In this document: positions 39,301-54,300 of the stretch, piece by piece
How positions within the stretch are numbered: position 1 is the stretch's first letter
Layout of the letters: the number at the start of each line of letters is the position of its first letter
DNA from: Nectonema munidae
Lineage: Eukaryota; Nematomorpha; Nectonematoida; Nectonematidae
Direction: 5' to 3'
DNA: 64,000 nucleotides
NCBI GenBank assembly: GCA_030549495.1
Contig: JAUIRK010000050.1
Location: 1-64,000 of the forward strand
The notes under the pieces: generated by a model
Database searches by the model: none
What the model saw: the letters and a program-made list of their open reading frames with translations, nothing else
Told to the model about the DNA's origin: nothing
Made by a program: the position numbers and the translations under genes

Positions 39301-42300
39301 AAAAATATGGACAAATAAATGCTACTTTAGGTGGATAAAAAATGTTGATATCAGTGTAAAGCTTGTAGTTGGTAAAACCAATAAATTGTGTATAAAAAGA
39401 CAAAAATGTTCCCATAATCTTCAAATCAACTTCTGGATCACTCTAAAACAAAAAATAGTGTACCTTCATTAAAAAAATACAATTAGACATCTTTCAACAA
39501 AGATTTAATTCTTTAAGGACGAGTGTGACATCAGTGTCGCAAGAAATGAAAATCAAGCGCTTTAGATGTATAAAATCTTCACATTCTGGTTATCATATTA
39601 CGATGAAACACTTTTTAATTAAACAAAATGTCAATCAAAATTATGCGATAGATTAATTACACTTCTGCTGCTTTAGTTATCTATGATAAAATAATAACAG
39701 AGTAGTTTGTCTAAAAATATCCAAAAAATTTATAAATACCTCATAACACTTTTTAAAAGATAGCTCACAATAATACGATACTTCCTGGCGTTCTCGCGCG
39801 TTATTTCGAGGTAGGGTTGTATTTGAGGAAATACGAAACTAGCAATTTGATTAGAATATAATATTAATGCAAGAAACATAAGGTAACAAAATACGCAGGT
39901 TTACAACATCTTCGTTTTATATTTAAATATATTTTAAATTGGATGTGGTTTGGGCATGTAGACAGAAGACTAGCTGAAGGGTTAATTATATAGCGTACAA
40001 ATAGCAAACTATAGGTTAATCTAAGGGTAGACCAAAATTAACATGGAAAAAAGTAGTTCTTAAGGATATGAAAAAAAAAGAAATTTAAAAATAGAGGATG
40101 AACAAATTAGGGAAATTTGGAAATGTAAAATTAGGTAGTCTTTTTATATATGTTTTCATATTGCAACACCGGCTAGACCCTAACTTGCTGACAAAATAGC
40201 CCTAAAACGGATTTATATTTATATTAAAATATAAAAGATAGTGCTGCTGTGTAGTGAACATGTTTGATATATCAAGCAACAATTTTAATGACAGATAAAT
40301 TCTTAAGTGTAAATCATATTGAATTAATCAAAATGAAAGTAATTTTCCATTGTATCAAAATCTACTGAATTTTCAAGCGTATATTTTGATTGTTGCATTT
40401 TTGAATAAGAGAAGGGAGTCATAGGCCGTATGTGAAAATTGCCTTTCATCAACACAATGCTATAATCTAATATGACCAAACAATACATCTAGAACACACT
40501 ATTTTTGTGAGTCTATCAATTACATAGACAATGTAGAAGGGCTGGAGAGTAGGCCCATTAGTCTCCAACCCTCAAACTGTCCATAAATCCTCTAAAAAAA
40601 TAAATATTAAAATATTTCTTGTCTAAATTATTAATTATTATAAAACAAAGAATTTTGATTAGTTTGGTAATCCAAAAGTTGTGAACAATGTTTGTAAGAT
40701 TCATGCTTGAAAAGTGAAATACCGTGTAAGTAAACTTGTGAGGAATTATCCATGTGATTGTTATTCCTTGAATACACGCTTGGTAATAGATGCCTTTGAT
40801 GGATATAAAAACCTAAAATGAAAATAGCATACGTGCATGTCTAAAATATATTGACGTATAAGACAAATAGAAACTTTGTCAATGAAATACGACTTTTGAG
40901 TTATATTGGCATTTCTTAGTGCAAGACGCTCCAAAGAATACTTAGTTAAAGGCTGTAACGGATAAAATTTTATTGACAAAATGTCGATTAATCAGGCGAT
41001 AAGCAAACATTATGTTTACGAAAGAGTACATGAGAATAATAGCAATTAACATGAATACCGCATATTTAGAAGTTGTGATTGACAGGGCCGTATCAAGGGA
41101 TCGTGGCGCCCCAGGGTAAAGGTCTTAAATGGAGCCCCTCACCCTTTGTTCTTTCTTTTCTCAGTCATACCCACCCCATTCTGGCTTAAAAAGTGATTTG
41201 GAAAAAAATGCTCACATTTTTATTAAGCCACATAATTCAGATATATAATGACTGAGTCAAAGACAGTCTCCATTAGATGTTCATTTTTCGTGTTTTAGCA
41301 GCAGCAAAATTATCGATAACTTCGTCAAAATCACACAATCGAGAACTTTTTTTTCAATGCTCATAAGAGCCAGACTTTGGAGGCGGGCTTGCCCCATTGT
41401 GCTCCTTAGGTAGGAAAATGAATGGCGCCCTCTAGGTGTGGCGCCCCGGGGCAATTGCCCTCCCCCTTGATACGGTCCTGGTGAATGATAGGAAAATTAT
41501 TGCTAAAATAATTTTTTTATAAAAATGCAATCAATACTGTAACAAGATTGGAATTTCATGTAAAATGCCATAAAAGGCTTTTTTTTATTATACATTTATA
41601 AGATTAAAAGCAGGATATTACGAGTTTAGCTCTGAATGCTTCCCATGTTTAATTTAAAATATCATTTCGATCAAAAAATCTTTATTCCCGTTAATAGTTA
41701 TTACCTGTCATTACGTTTAATCAAAACTTCTATTGTCGACATTAAAATTTGTTTTTTGCGAAATTTTGAAATAAATAAATAAATGCGTTTTCTGTCGATT
41801 TCTTAATTTATTTACCCATTCTTGAAAATCATTTTTAAGGGAGAGAGCTCAGCAAAATTTATGACGTTAGAATTACAAAACTAATTCTAACAATAAAACT
41901 AGAATGCGAAAACAGGCCTATTTTGTAGATTAATTTCTTTAGCTAATTTAATCAGCCCAAAAATTTATAAATAAAATAATCTTGTAAAAGGAATTTTGAA
42001 AATCGATTTTAGGTATTAATATCAAATGGGAAATCGAACATCAAAGTCTGTCTAATAATAATATTTTATAAAAGGCCTACTTTAAAATTGAAGTAAGTTA
42101 CATCAATGAATCTCCTGAACTGAGGGGCGCACAACCTCAAAATTTTTCGGTGGAGGCGAACTTTTTTTTTTAATTTTCAAAATTTATTATAAAAGAATAG
42201 ATTGAAAAAATAGATTTTAAATATTCATTCTAAGACTTAACCTTAAAACAAGAAAAGTAATATCGAAAATCTACTCAGAAGACAGACAATAAAGACTATA

Positions 42301-45300
42301 AAATAGATATATAATTCAGAAAATTGAAAATTATTGGGAGGGGGGCGAAAGGAAGGATGTGAACCCATGCCTGATTCCTATCATCAGGAAAATGTTCACT
42401 AATTGAAGTTTTACTTTATATATAGCTTCAAAAAAATTTGTCTTGTGTGTAAGATATACATAGACGACACATTGCATCATTTTGATAAATTGAAAGAAAG
42501 CAATTGGTTTCATATTTTGAAGAACTATCCCCTCTAACTTTTTGAAATTCATGAAACAAATTGGAGAAAAGAAAGAAATCAATAATTTTAAGGCTTGCTC
42601 AATAAATTTGGCTGAAAAGGATTTAATCGTGATAACATGTTGTTGTTGTTGTTGTTGTTGTTAACCCTTAGATTATACTATCTCTATATGAGTATAATCT
42701 ATCAGTTCAAAACAAGGCATTGTTTAAACTGAGAGAATATTACCATAAAAGCAATACTCTCAGGGAAAAGTGTAGAATTTTGTTACACTTTCGCAGCAGC
42801 AGCAGCGATAAACCAGTGTAATTTCAGCCAACCCGCATAAATCCACCATAAGGTACTGCTGGCTTTTTGAAGGCTACATACATCGCGAAAACATACTCTT
42901 TAAGAACGTATATTAAGAAAATGTCTTAAATTATATTATTGCGAATCCCGGAAATTTTTATATAGAAGGAAAGGTAAAGATTTCCAAAAAATATTCAGAC
43001 ATGATTTTGGCGTGGAAAGCAACTTTGATGAAAATTAGATTAAAAATGTTATGCATCTTTATAATTCATTACAAAATAGTTTTCCGTCGTATACAATTAA
43101 CATTTGTATTCGTATATGTAACTAGTGTATATGTTCTATTGTAACGTAGTATTAAGATTTGTATTCGTGCATGACACAGATATACGATAGTTGTTTAAAA
43201 ATAAAGATCAAGATAATTTTAAAATATTTTTTCGTCGTTAAATTAAAATTTAACACTACACATAAGATTACAGAAAATGGATTGCAAATAAAATGAAAAT
43301 ATAGGGTAGTACACGTTAGTTAAAATTCTTATTTGTTTCAGATCTATTAAAATGATGAAGATTTCTAATTCTTCGTGCCTTCTTTCACTGTGGCATTTAA
43401 AAAGTTTTAACAATGAAAAAAACATACGTTGTAAAATTTTGAATTATTATTAATTATCAAAATAACACATTTTTTTTAATTTAATTTATCTCAAAATAAT
43501 GGGTCTAGAAAAGGTTTTCAACCTTTTGGATTTCTTGCAATCCTATATTACAAATGTAGCTTTAAAAGCGACTTCTCGATCGTAGCTTAGATCATATCAA
43601 TGACAAGAAGTTGCAAAACGATTTTAGCTTTTGAGTAATGTGTGTAAGCTTTCAAAAAAAATAAGGTTTAAGATTTCATACCTTTTTAGTAGTAGTTTCA
43701 CTTTCTTTTGATTTTATGTACTTGATTCAATCCAATTTTAAAAAGATCATTATAAGCACTTTGTTCAAACAAGTGAAACTTTTTTATCCTTGTAAAGGGA
43801 AATACTTAACACATTTAAAGCTCAGCTGACTTTTCCCAATAATATTATTATTAAAATAAATTCTTTTTTAACTTTAAGATCATTTAAATACCATTGCTTT
43901 TATGACAGGAAGAGTACAATAGGAATTAGTTATAGGCAAATTTATCAAAACCCTTAGACAATCATTTACATCGTTACACAAGATAAATATTCACTAGGGT
44001 GGATTGAATTTCACCTGTTTTCTCTGATTGTAAATGCGTAGTGCAAAAGAGCTGTGTATACTTTAGGAAAAATTGTGTTAAAATAATTTTTCTAAGAAAT
44101 GATTTCTTCCACCCCAGCAAGCCATGAAAAGACGTGAAATTTTAACTCTGAAACAGGTAAAATACGTCAAATACAACATATTTTCACTCATTGGCGGTAG
44201 TGTTATTTGACATGCAAATTTAACATGTGAAAATTTTGAAGGGATCTATGGATGCCTTCCACTGCCGCAAGCCAATTTAAATAGAAGGAAACTGAAAAAA
44301 GTAGTCATTATTTACGAAAAGTCATTAAAAATAGAAATTAATTGCATACAGCAAAGCAGTCGTGAAAAAACCATAGTAAGTACCTTAGATTCATTAAACA
44401 AAAAAACATAATTATAAAAGTATGTACTTTCTAATGTATTATACACAACTTTTTAGCATTACCCATTTCGAATCAGAGAAAAGAGTTGAAATTCGATCCC
44501 CGCTAATATTCCCTCATTAACAAAAAGCTGATAAATAATTTCAATCTAAATCTTTTACTAAAAGTTTTAAGCTATAAACAGTCATCAACTTATATGGAAA
44601 AGTTGGAAGATAATTAAAAAAATAATTTATTTATTTTAGTAAAAGTAAAATAAATATGACATTTTTTACAATAATAATGTGAAGAATCAAAGTTAAATGA
44701 AATGAAGAACGAGTGAAATGATTGACAAAAGGATGAAATAATGATATGGAAAATTGATGAAAAAAATAAGACTTACTTTTCTAAGCGATTTCGTCTTCAT
44801 AACGTAGAACATAAACTCAACTTGTAAAAGTGGGGAAAAGTATTAAAAATTAGAAATGAAAAAGAGAAAATTACTTGTAAGCCTTCTACAATTCTGAATG
44901 GAATTATCCTTTATCAGAGACAAAGTAGGCATTGTGGAAAAGAGGAAACAGAGTGTGAGGGCATCATCCAAATCTACGAGAGCGTCCTGGAATGTTGGAT
45001 ATCTGTGTAAAGAGAAATATTAAAGAAATTAGAAGTGTTGAGAAGCAGGGGGGATAACACTTTCGTTATATTATCATTAGGGCAAACTTTTTTTTAGCAA
45101 AAAATTGAGAACTTTGACTTTATGTTTCTAAATTTTTGGCCTTTTTAAAAATTTTCGACCAAAGGTTTCAACTGTAAAAAAATGGAGGGTATGGATTCGA
45201 ATTTAAAATTTTTTTCAGAAATTTATTATAGAACTTTTTTTAGTATAAAACAATATATTTAGAAATATTTTTTTGGCTTGAAGTTTGTGTCTTTTGTCAA

Positions 45301-48300
45301 AACTTTTTAAAGAAAAAAGAACATTACAGTGCCGATGAAGTATATTATCAGTTTTGTAAGAAATAATACGTTGGTGGTGAAATTTCTTCATTTCGAAGTT
45401 AGATAATATCAACTATTTCACTTTTTTCAATTATTTTGTCGAAATATTCTTTTGTTTGAGATTCTTCTTTGTCGAATTTCAAATTCATCTACTTTCATTA
45501 GGCAATCTTTATTTAAAGTTCAGATGAAAGATTTCTCAACAATTTCAGAAAGTTGAAAGTAGATAGAGAAGTGTTTCTCAACGTGGTCCAATGTAGACCC
45601 CCAAAGGCTCCACAATATTTTAGAGGGGTACATATAATAATTTTTTGAGGAAAAGTTTTGAAATTGAAAAAATATGATATATCATGACAAAAAGCTCAGT
45701 TATATGTGAATGCTTTCCCATTTTCATATCTTGGTGAATTAAGTTTGATGCAAAAGTAATTAAAATATCATTTATTTTTAACTCAGTAGTGTTCTTAAAT
45801 CTGATTTGAAAAGTTTTCAGTACAAAAATTTCCGCTTTTTTGATGTAATAAAATTTGATTAATTTTTAATAGAAAGGAAGGGTTAAAAAGGGTAAACAAA
45901 TAAAGAGATATCTATTAATCGAGTAAACAAATTAAAATAGTGAAAAGAACTGCTTGCTTATTCTTAGATTTTTGATAAATAAAACTAAAATAAATTGGTT
46001 GCAATAAAAAATAAGTGGTCCAAAGAAATTTTCCACTTTGAAAAGGGGCCATAAGAGAAAGAAGGTTGAGAATATCTGAGCTAGATTTTATATTAAAGAG
46101 ACCCTTTATTAAACTATCATCATTAATACCTTCTTAAGCTCTTTTAACTAAAATACTTTTATTGATTTCTTCGCAATTTAACTGCTGGTAAGTGTTATCA
46201 ATAGTAGAGCGTTGTCTTTAACCAACTTGCCTAACGTGTGATGATTGGACAAGGAGGATATCCAATATCTATTAACGAGCTTCTACATTTTCTTTGTACA
46301 TGTCAGCATTTTAATAGGTTCAATAAGTTCATCAACATTTTTATAAAACAATTTCACCTTCATGGCACAATTATACATCAATTTTGAATAACAAGTCAAA
46401 TGAAAGCGGAAATAGTAGTTTTAAAGTTTTACTATTAGATATATCATATCTGGCAGAGTCTGTCAACAACATGAGAAAGTTTTCTCTTTCAATTTTGAAA
46501 TCCTTTATAATGTTGTCAATTATATACATGAGTTTCATAGAAGTTAAATGTTCTGCTAACCATTATCATCCAGATAGCCATGTTAATTCGCATTTTTCAA
46601 TATCTCCTACAAAATATTCACACCAATTTTTGAAGAAACTCCACTTTCATTTGCTATCAACATTTTTTTATGGAGTTAGAGCAATTTTAGACGAAGATAA
46701 CTTTCTTCCGCTAACTCAACAACTATTGTCCTATTTTGTTGAACTGAAGGGCCTGCATAACACATATAAGTAAACAAATCACGTATACTTGAATGACAAA
46801 GCTTATGAGGAGGAATATTTGTTTCTAAAAATGAATAAACAGCTTTTTTAGAGAAGCATTTATTTATTGGAGTATTTTTTATCATTGGACTCTGCTTTTC
46901 AGAAGAATTTGTCATTGAGCTCAAATGTTTTTCTCCATTTCGATGACTTATGATGAAGAAAGTTTTCTCATGTTTCACAACGACTTTACCTAATTCTAAT
47001 CGAATAAAGTTCTCCGTTAGGTGAAATAATATATTCTTGGATTTAGTTCTCATGCTTTTGAGCATCATCAAAATTTAGATTTAGCATTGTGGATTTTAGC
47101 ACTCAATTATTTACAATAGACCTTTTAATCAAGTAGATAATTAAATAAATGACTGCTCCTACAGTAAGCTTTTATTATAGCCCTTATAATCAAAAATTAA
47201 AACAAAAGTTCAATTGAATTTAAATAAATTTAAAAAGTTGAAGCGTTATTTTTTAAAGTTACCTTCTCCGCGCCTCTCTTCCTTATAATATTTTTCCTTC
47301 TATCCTAACAAACTATATTTTTAGAAAAATAAATTATAAAATTTTTTAATATAATACTATAAGATAAAAAATATATTTAAAAGAAAAATAAAAAGCAATT
47401 ATTGTTGACAAGAAGTTTTAAAAAAATAGTTCAAATTTTGATTAACTTTGCAATTATTATTAATTAAATAAGTATTAAATAACGGGGTTGATATTTTGAA
47501 GATTGAGGAAAAAAAGTAGTTTTGAGTTTTTTTAACATTATTGACCTAAAAAAAATTATAAAAAAAAATAAACCCCAAAATAAATGAAAAATATTCAATA
47601 GTCTTGAAAATAGTCATTTTAGAGTTTTTGACTTTATTGAAATTTATTAACAATTCAACTTTTTTTAAATGATAATACACTTACCATGCAGAGTAACACT
47701 GCATACACGTGACCGGCCTCGCAATCTCACAAATAGACATTTACGGACCTCCAATCCTGCAATACACAACCTCTGTTTTGTGAGCGAAAGATAGAAACGC
47801 CCATTCCTTGATATTAACATTGTATTACGCTATAAGAATATGCGTTTGCCTTTTGTTCATTTTGAGTTCAAATCGGAATTACGGATCGTAAAAATGTGCA
47901 ATTATAGACACTTAACCGCAACGGCATACACGTAAATGTGGTCAATCCCAGATTGTCTACATTTTATATTGAAACAGACATCCAACTGGACATGGCACAA
48001 CATTTGCCCAGCACTCAACCCAAGCAGGACACTAATGAACATCTGCCAATGATTTATGGAAATATTTTAAATTTATTTTAGTTTTCTCGTAAATGTGGAT
48101 TAATCGTTAATGTGCGAATCGGTTTATCGGTGCACTAGCAATCATAAGAAATGAAAAAATCTTACCTCTCTTTAATAATGGACTGCAATAAAAACTTGGG
48201 CATGTGTTTCTGAAGGGCTTTGTGTTGCATATATTCTCTCTTTTCTTTCAGACATTTTAATTTGCGCAAAATTGTTTTCATCTGACGAAATTTATCAATC

Positions 48301-51300
48301 AAAGGCTCATGAGAGAGAAAAGTGATATCCTTGGTCAGGAAATAGGTTTGAGGTCTTGGCAAATCCTTCTTGCCTTTGTCGAGTTTGTTCCTATGCTTCG
48401 GTTCCCGTGGATAGATTCCTTTCAGTATGCAAAGACGTCTAAAACAAATAAGGAATAAAGTAATGGTTTAGATCGGGGGTCTCCAAACTTTTTGATTTGT
48501 TGACCAATATTGATGTTTTTAAGTTTGTTTCGACCCCTCAAAAAATATTTGATTATGTATATCATAACATTATACAATAAAATTCCTTTTTATTATTCGT
48601 TTAATGATAAAAAATAATAATGCATTTAATAAAAATTGAGTTTTTATTGAAATGGTTTACAAAAGAAACTTATGAAAAATATGTTATAAGAGTACAAAAA
48701 TAAGTTATACAACAGGGGCGCACATCCGGGAGGCGGTCGCCCCCCCCCAATGTGTTTTCAGGGGGGGGGGCGAAAATGACCTTCGCCCCCCAATAATTTT
48801 CTATAAGTAAGAGTTGCTGCTTGTTTATAAAACATGTATACAGACTTTCGAATCAATCAAACATCAGACGATGCGTGAGAGCTATATAATAATAATCCAT
48901 TGCTTCAATAAGCACACAATAAGTAAGCAATGTTTATCACAGTGTCTCGTAGTATTTTTGAGGAAACACATGTTGATGATCCACTAGATTTTCTCATCTT
49001 TTGTCACAGTGATGATTCTATTTCTCTTTCTCTCTCCTCTGTTTTTCTCTTCCGCTTTCTCTGCTAAAACTCAATCATTCACTCAAGCTCTCTTCTTTCA
49101 TCCAAGCCCTCTTCTCTTGTTAAGCTCTCCTATCTCATTCAGCTCTCTTCTCTCCAGTGACGTAGCTAGGCTGGGGCATGAGGGGCCGTGCCCACATTCC
49201 TATGTACCGCATGGTGCCCCCATGCATCTTATGCGATATCAGTTTTTGAAAATTTCTCCAATTAAAGGATCAAGAAAGTATAAAAAATGTTGCGCAAGTT
49301 TTTTGTTTTTAAATTGTGCCCTTCTATCAACTTTTTTTTGGCTACACCACTGCTTCTGTCTAATTTGCATTTAGAGTTAAATTAAAATAGTTTTCAATCG
49401 TTACAATTTTATATCAATGAATTTTGTTAGACTCGCGCTAAGAATTTTTTTCAACAAAAGTCACTTAATCTTTTTCACTACGTTTGTTACATTTTGTAAC
49501 ATTTGAAAACTTTAATTTTTCCAAGTCAAGAAATTTTTTTCAATAGTTATTTGGGAATGAATATTTTGACTATCTATACAGTTTAAAAGCAAGAATACTC
49601 TATTTGTTTAATATTTGAGCAGAGATGTTTTTTATAATGTTCGATTGTTAAATTTTATAAGTAACACTGTACATGATCAAATCACTTTTTTTAAGAAAAT
49701 TTGTTGATTATTATAATAAAAATATAATATCGAAACAAAATGTTTCAGTTGTTAAAAATGTACTTGATCTATTTATGACAGCTGTCAGAATTTTATTTGT
49801 AGATAGAAATTTCAAAAAAACGCAATGATTTTCCTTTCTCGTATACTTTGATTTATGTTAGTTTGGTCCTCGGACATTTCGCCTCATTATTTTCATAAGA
49901 CATTTTGTTTCATGGACAATTCGCCCCATTTTTTTCATAAGACATTTTGTCTCATGGACAATTCTAAAAAATTAGATAAAATGATTAATTTGAAATAATT
50001 TAATAGATAAAATAAACAAGAATATAAATTTTTTTAATAATTTTACACATATATAGCAAAGATGGATGAAACAAATAGCCTATGAGACAATTTGTTCAGG
50101 GGGCAAATTGTCTATGAGGCGAAATGTCTGTCGACCTTTCTTCATGCCTCCTATTATTTTGAAATTATTCTGAGAACAGGTTCCATTTTAAAATAGTAAA
50201 AATTGCTTTATTAGTTTATTTTGTTTCCTTTCTCTCTTATGTTAATTATGTAACAAATTTTTCAATTTTGAGTAAAAGGTAAGGTGCAGCGGGTGTATTT
50301 TCATTGACAAGGCACTGATGTACCGCTTATGTCAAACTGAACAAATTCGTATCTATAAGGAATCGAATCCAGAGGCTTCCGTGCTGAGTCCATCATCTCA
50401 ACCAACCTGCCATGCCACCTATAGAGTTTGCTGTAGGGGATACGTCAAATTAGTTTTCAAAAAATTTAAGTTATGCTCTAAAATTTTTTTAGTTTTTATT
50501 GAAGCTCTATAACTTTTTCTGATAGACTTTTTTTCCTTAAAAGTTATTATAAAAGGCAAATCATTGCAAAATGTTAAGTTATTTTACTTTTTGTAGCTTG
50601 TATCAATTTAGCTTTTAAACTATTTTTGAATGATGCTTAGTAAAATGAAATAATTCTATCTTAATTTTTTGTTTGCACAATTAGAACTTCATTTTATACT
50701 CTTGCCCCTGAATCAATCACATTTTTTCATATAAACATCGCAGGGTGTCTAGTAGACTCTTTGCCTATAGACTACATTCACTCATATAAAACTATCCAGC
50801 CTTCAGTTATTTGTTTTCTCTATGAATCAAATATCCTTTCATCAATTCCTGTAATGTGTCTGGTAGACTGCTTCATTTTTCAAATGAAAAGCCTATTCCA
50901 CCCCCTAACAATTTTGGATTTTTTTAAACTAGTGTATATTCGATGGTTGTAGGTAAAAATGTCCCCAATTAAAAAGTAGGAAAAAATGCCCCCTAATTTT
51001 TGATTTTCAGGATTTTTTTAATTATATTAATATTATTATTTGGTACCGTTTTGAAACGCTAAATTTCTAAAATTTCTTAATCTATAGGGTTTTTTTTCTT
51101 TATAGTTCTCGAAAATAATAGCAAAGGTGCAGATTTGTGGGAATGTGTTCTTAAAATCAGTTAAAACACAAATTATATTTAGAAAGTGTTTGATATACAC
51201 AAAGTCCAAAAATATTTGCTATTTTATAAAAAAAAAATTTTGTATTTAAAAAATTGTCGTATGCTGAGTTTTTTAGTTTACTTTAAATTTTAATTGTTTT

Positions 51301-54300
51301 AGATGAAAAGCTGTCTTTTTGTTTTTTTTTACAAAAATCTTTATTTGACATATCTTTTAAAAAAAAATTTTTTTTAATTTTAATTAATAATTTTTTGAAA
51401 TTTTTTGTGTTGGGGCATTTTTTCCAAATTTTAAATTTTGGGCATTTTTTCCTATTTTTTAATAGGGGCATTTTTTCTGCGCACCATATTAAATATGCAA
51501 ATTTAATTAAAATATTTTCGCTGGAAGTATAGTATTTAAATTCACCAATTTTGTAAAAAAAATATAAAGTAGTCTTATAAATTTAGGACTTTAGGTATGG
51601 GCTGAATACACTCTATTTTATAGGATTGCTTAAATATTTGGTCCCCCGTGGTATTTCCAGACCACTAATTTTGAAAATTGCAACAAAAAAATTTCGCCCC
51701 CCCCCCCAATAATTTTGAGGATGTGCGCCCCTGTTATACAATGTTATATGTCATACAAACTGAACGACTTGAGATGGATGTATTTGGTGAGCATTAATCA
51801 ATGACTTGGATATTTGGTTCAAAATTAGTCAGCTTTAATTGTAAATCACCACGTTTCTCCAAGTTGAGTATATTTCTTTTTTGCGTTAGCGTGACTAAAT
51901 CCTGCTTCAAATATATAAGAAGTTGGAAAAGAAAGTAAAAATGGCTCAGTTGCTTTTTTTTAAATTTAATTATAGTATTAATATTGTTCCAATATTCGCT
52001 GAAACTTTTACATTTGAATAAAGTTTCAGCTTCGAAATCAAAGCGTATTTTAAGAAGTTAATCTTCTAAATCGCTTTCATCATTTTCTATTTTCGTATCA
52101 AAAGGATTGATAAGCCATTCAGGAATTTGCATGTTTTCCAAGTCCTCAAAAGGCGTTTTAAAATCTTCTCTTAACTTGTCAAGATGTCCAATATATATTT
52201 CCAAATGACAGTTTGATATATATTCAGATTCTTTCATTATTTACAAGTTTGAAAAATATTTGAACTTCTTACGTGCCAGTGAAGATTTGATAATTGTTCA
52301 TTATAATTGTTCGAGCTTGAATAAGTGTAAGGCTTTTTCCTTGTAAACGCTTTTTAACTTCATTTTGAGTACAAATCTGCCAAACAGATCAAATGATTTT
52401 TGCAAGCTTCAAATTCTTTACATTATCAGAAATTCTTTGGTTGAGTCATACAAGTCAACCAGTCGTTGCTTGCAAACTATTTCTTCTTGATAACCACCTT
52501 ACCTCAGTGTGCAAAAGCAACTGATTGAAGGCTTCATCATTATCCTCACATAACTTTGCACACAATCGGCAATTGACAGGATAAGCTTTGATTTTATTAA
52601 TCGTCTTAACGCAAACTTTCAAAGCTTGATGCAGTTCCCCACTTAGTTTTTTAGCTACAAGATGCTGTCTGTGTAAGATACAGTGAATAGATTTCGTTAG
52701 GAAAAATAGAAAATCCTCTGTAACGACCCAACATAGCTGGCACATCATCAGTAGCAACAGTTATAATATTTTCATAAGGTATGTTATGCTTGTTCAAATA
52801 ATTTTCCAAACATGAAAAAATGGTCTTACCTTTGGAATCAGTTTAAAGATAATTAGCAAAAAGAAATTCGTCAACAGTGTCATTCAAAGATTGGCTATAA
52901 AATCTTAGATATGCGATTAGAATATTTGAACTCCAAAAGTTGATTCAAGTTGAAGAGTAAATTTACAGTGCTTCTGGTTTCAGAGATCACAGTTTTTCCA
53001 CATCAATGGCCATTTATTCAAAACGTCGCTATACAGAGTTTGAACTTAACGATATGCATTTCAGAACTTGATTGGATTCTCTTTTCAAAACATTTTCAAC
53101 ATCTTTGATAGCTGGTAAAATAATTTCTTCACCAATAGTATATTATTTAGCTATATTTAGTGATATGCTGTAAGGTGCCTTGAGTCCTCCTTCTCTATCT
53201 GCACTCATAGATGGTTTGGTTGGTTGAGTAAAAGAATTCAATGTGAAAAAGAAAGGAATTCAATGTGAAAAAGGAAAGAATTCAATCTGAAAATGGTTTA
53301 TATAGAATGAATTTACAAAGATATTTTTGTGTTATTGAATAAACATATTCAAATGTGAAAAATTGTGAAAACTTTCATTATAGTCAGGACACTCCTAATT
53401 ATCTCATAGTTGAATTATAAGTTTTAATAAAAATATTTTCATTTAGGGCCTAAATTTTATTTTCTCACAATTTATTTATCGACCCCCTTTCGACCCGCGG
53501 CTAATTTTCGACCCCTAGAAATTTAGAGATTTAGGGACCCCTGGTAGATAAAAAGAGCGCTGAAGCTTCGTTAAGGAAAAGAATTTTTGAGCTAAAAAAT
53601 TCTATTTTTTAAAATAAAAAGACTCATTTCCTAGATTATATTAGATTTAAAAAAAATTAAAATTTTGTGTAATATAACTATAATTTTGAAATAATATTTA
53701 ATCTTTTTGATTCTTAAGAAATAGTTTTTTAAATTTTTGTTCAACTAAAATACTTCTTTTTATTCCTTTATGACTTAGAAAAATTCCAAAAAAACAGAAG
53801 GAAAAATAATTGTAGCTGGTTTAAAATTGGAGCACAGTGACTTTTTGTTTTTTAAAATGTTTTCTGATTTTATTAACTTTTATTCGTCCTGGAAGGAGTG
53901 TATCTTCGAAATTTTTTAAGGATGTTTGAATAGAGAAATTTTAATTTTTATCCTTACTATCTTTTCAGCTTTTTATTCAACAACAAAAATTAAAACAAAT
54001 TTATGCAATAATTAAGAGAGACTTATAATTACGAAATAAAAGTGTAAATTCTCGTTTTGACTGAAAATTAAAAATTGAAATAATTATTGAAAATTGTTTA
54101 CAGAAAACAAACCATAAATACAAAACAAAAAAAAGCAATAATAATTGTTTATACTTAACTACCTAACTTTTTATAAAAAAAAAGAATTTTCTTTCTAATA
54201 AATACATTATATGAGTTTAACAAATTTATCAAACTAACACTGTTAGTTATAGCCATCTCCAAGATGTGCAAGCTTCTAATATCTATAAATCTGAATAAAC

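Larger units (their letters stand above)
48713..51733. mobile_element. 3-kb non-autonomous hAT element (nested)
   Basis: The terminal inverted repeats CAGGGGCGCACATCC … GGATGTGCGCCCCTG are near perfect. A perfect 8-bp duplication TTATACAA lies at 48705-48712 and 51734-51741, inside the older hAT element. C-rich and G-rich runs (poly-C/poly-G of about 10) flank the tips. No transposase was found. The body hosts at least three further repeats: 49155-49352, about 49868-50135, and about 50946-51486. Confidence 0.88.
48474..53543 (-). mobile_element. hAT transposon with nested insertion, in PES1 intron
   Basis: The ends are CGGGGGTCTCCAAA (left) and CAGGGGTCCCTAAA (reverse complement of the right), 11 of 14 identical. 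The 8-bp flanks match poorly, so the copy is old. Reverse-strand transposase pieces occupy 53220-52010. A 3-kb hAT element (48713-51733) is inserted near the 3' end, so the original element was about 2 kb. The left end lies only 35 bp upstream of the acceptor of the PES1 exon 48438-48166. The insertion therefore sits where the polypyrimidine and branch region of that exon must be. Confidence 0.78.

Noticed and set aside
42641-42662. (TTG)n as an independent microsatellite
   Set aside because: It is better explained as the (CAA)n tail of a reverse-strand LINE-like 3' end, though this is not certain.
42700-42800. Alternative missing PES1 exon (frame [11 protein letters not shown], or frame ending FSLR)
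   Set aside because: IAA…K looks like the family's IIAARALRK, but no acceptor gives the required phase. The sequence also belongs to a repeat-like block ending in (CAA)n on that strand.
43800-43870. Alternative missing PES1 exon (frame [12 protein letters not shown])
   Set aside because: Phases fit on both sides, but the residues come from low-complexity ATA/TTA codons, lack the conserved RALRK, and the acceptor is weak.
46384-46773. Plus-strand 129-codon frame
   Set aside because: The opposite strand carries a better-supported hAT-like coding pattern over the same interval.
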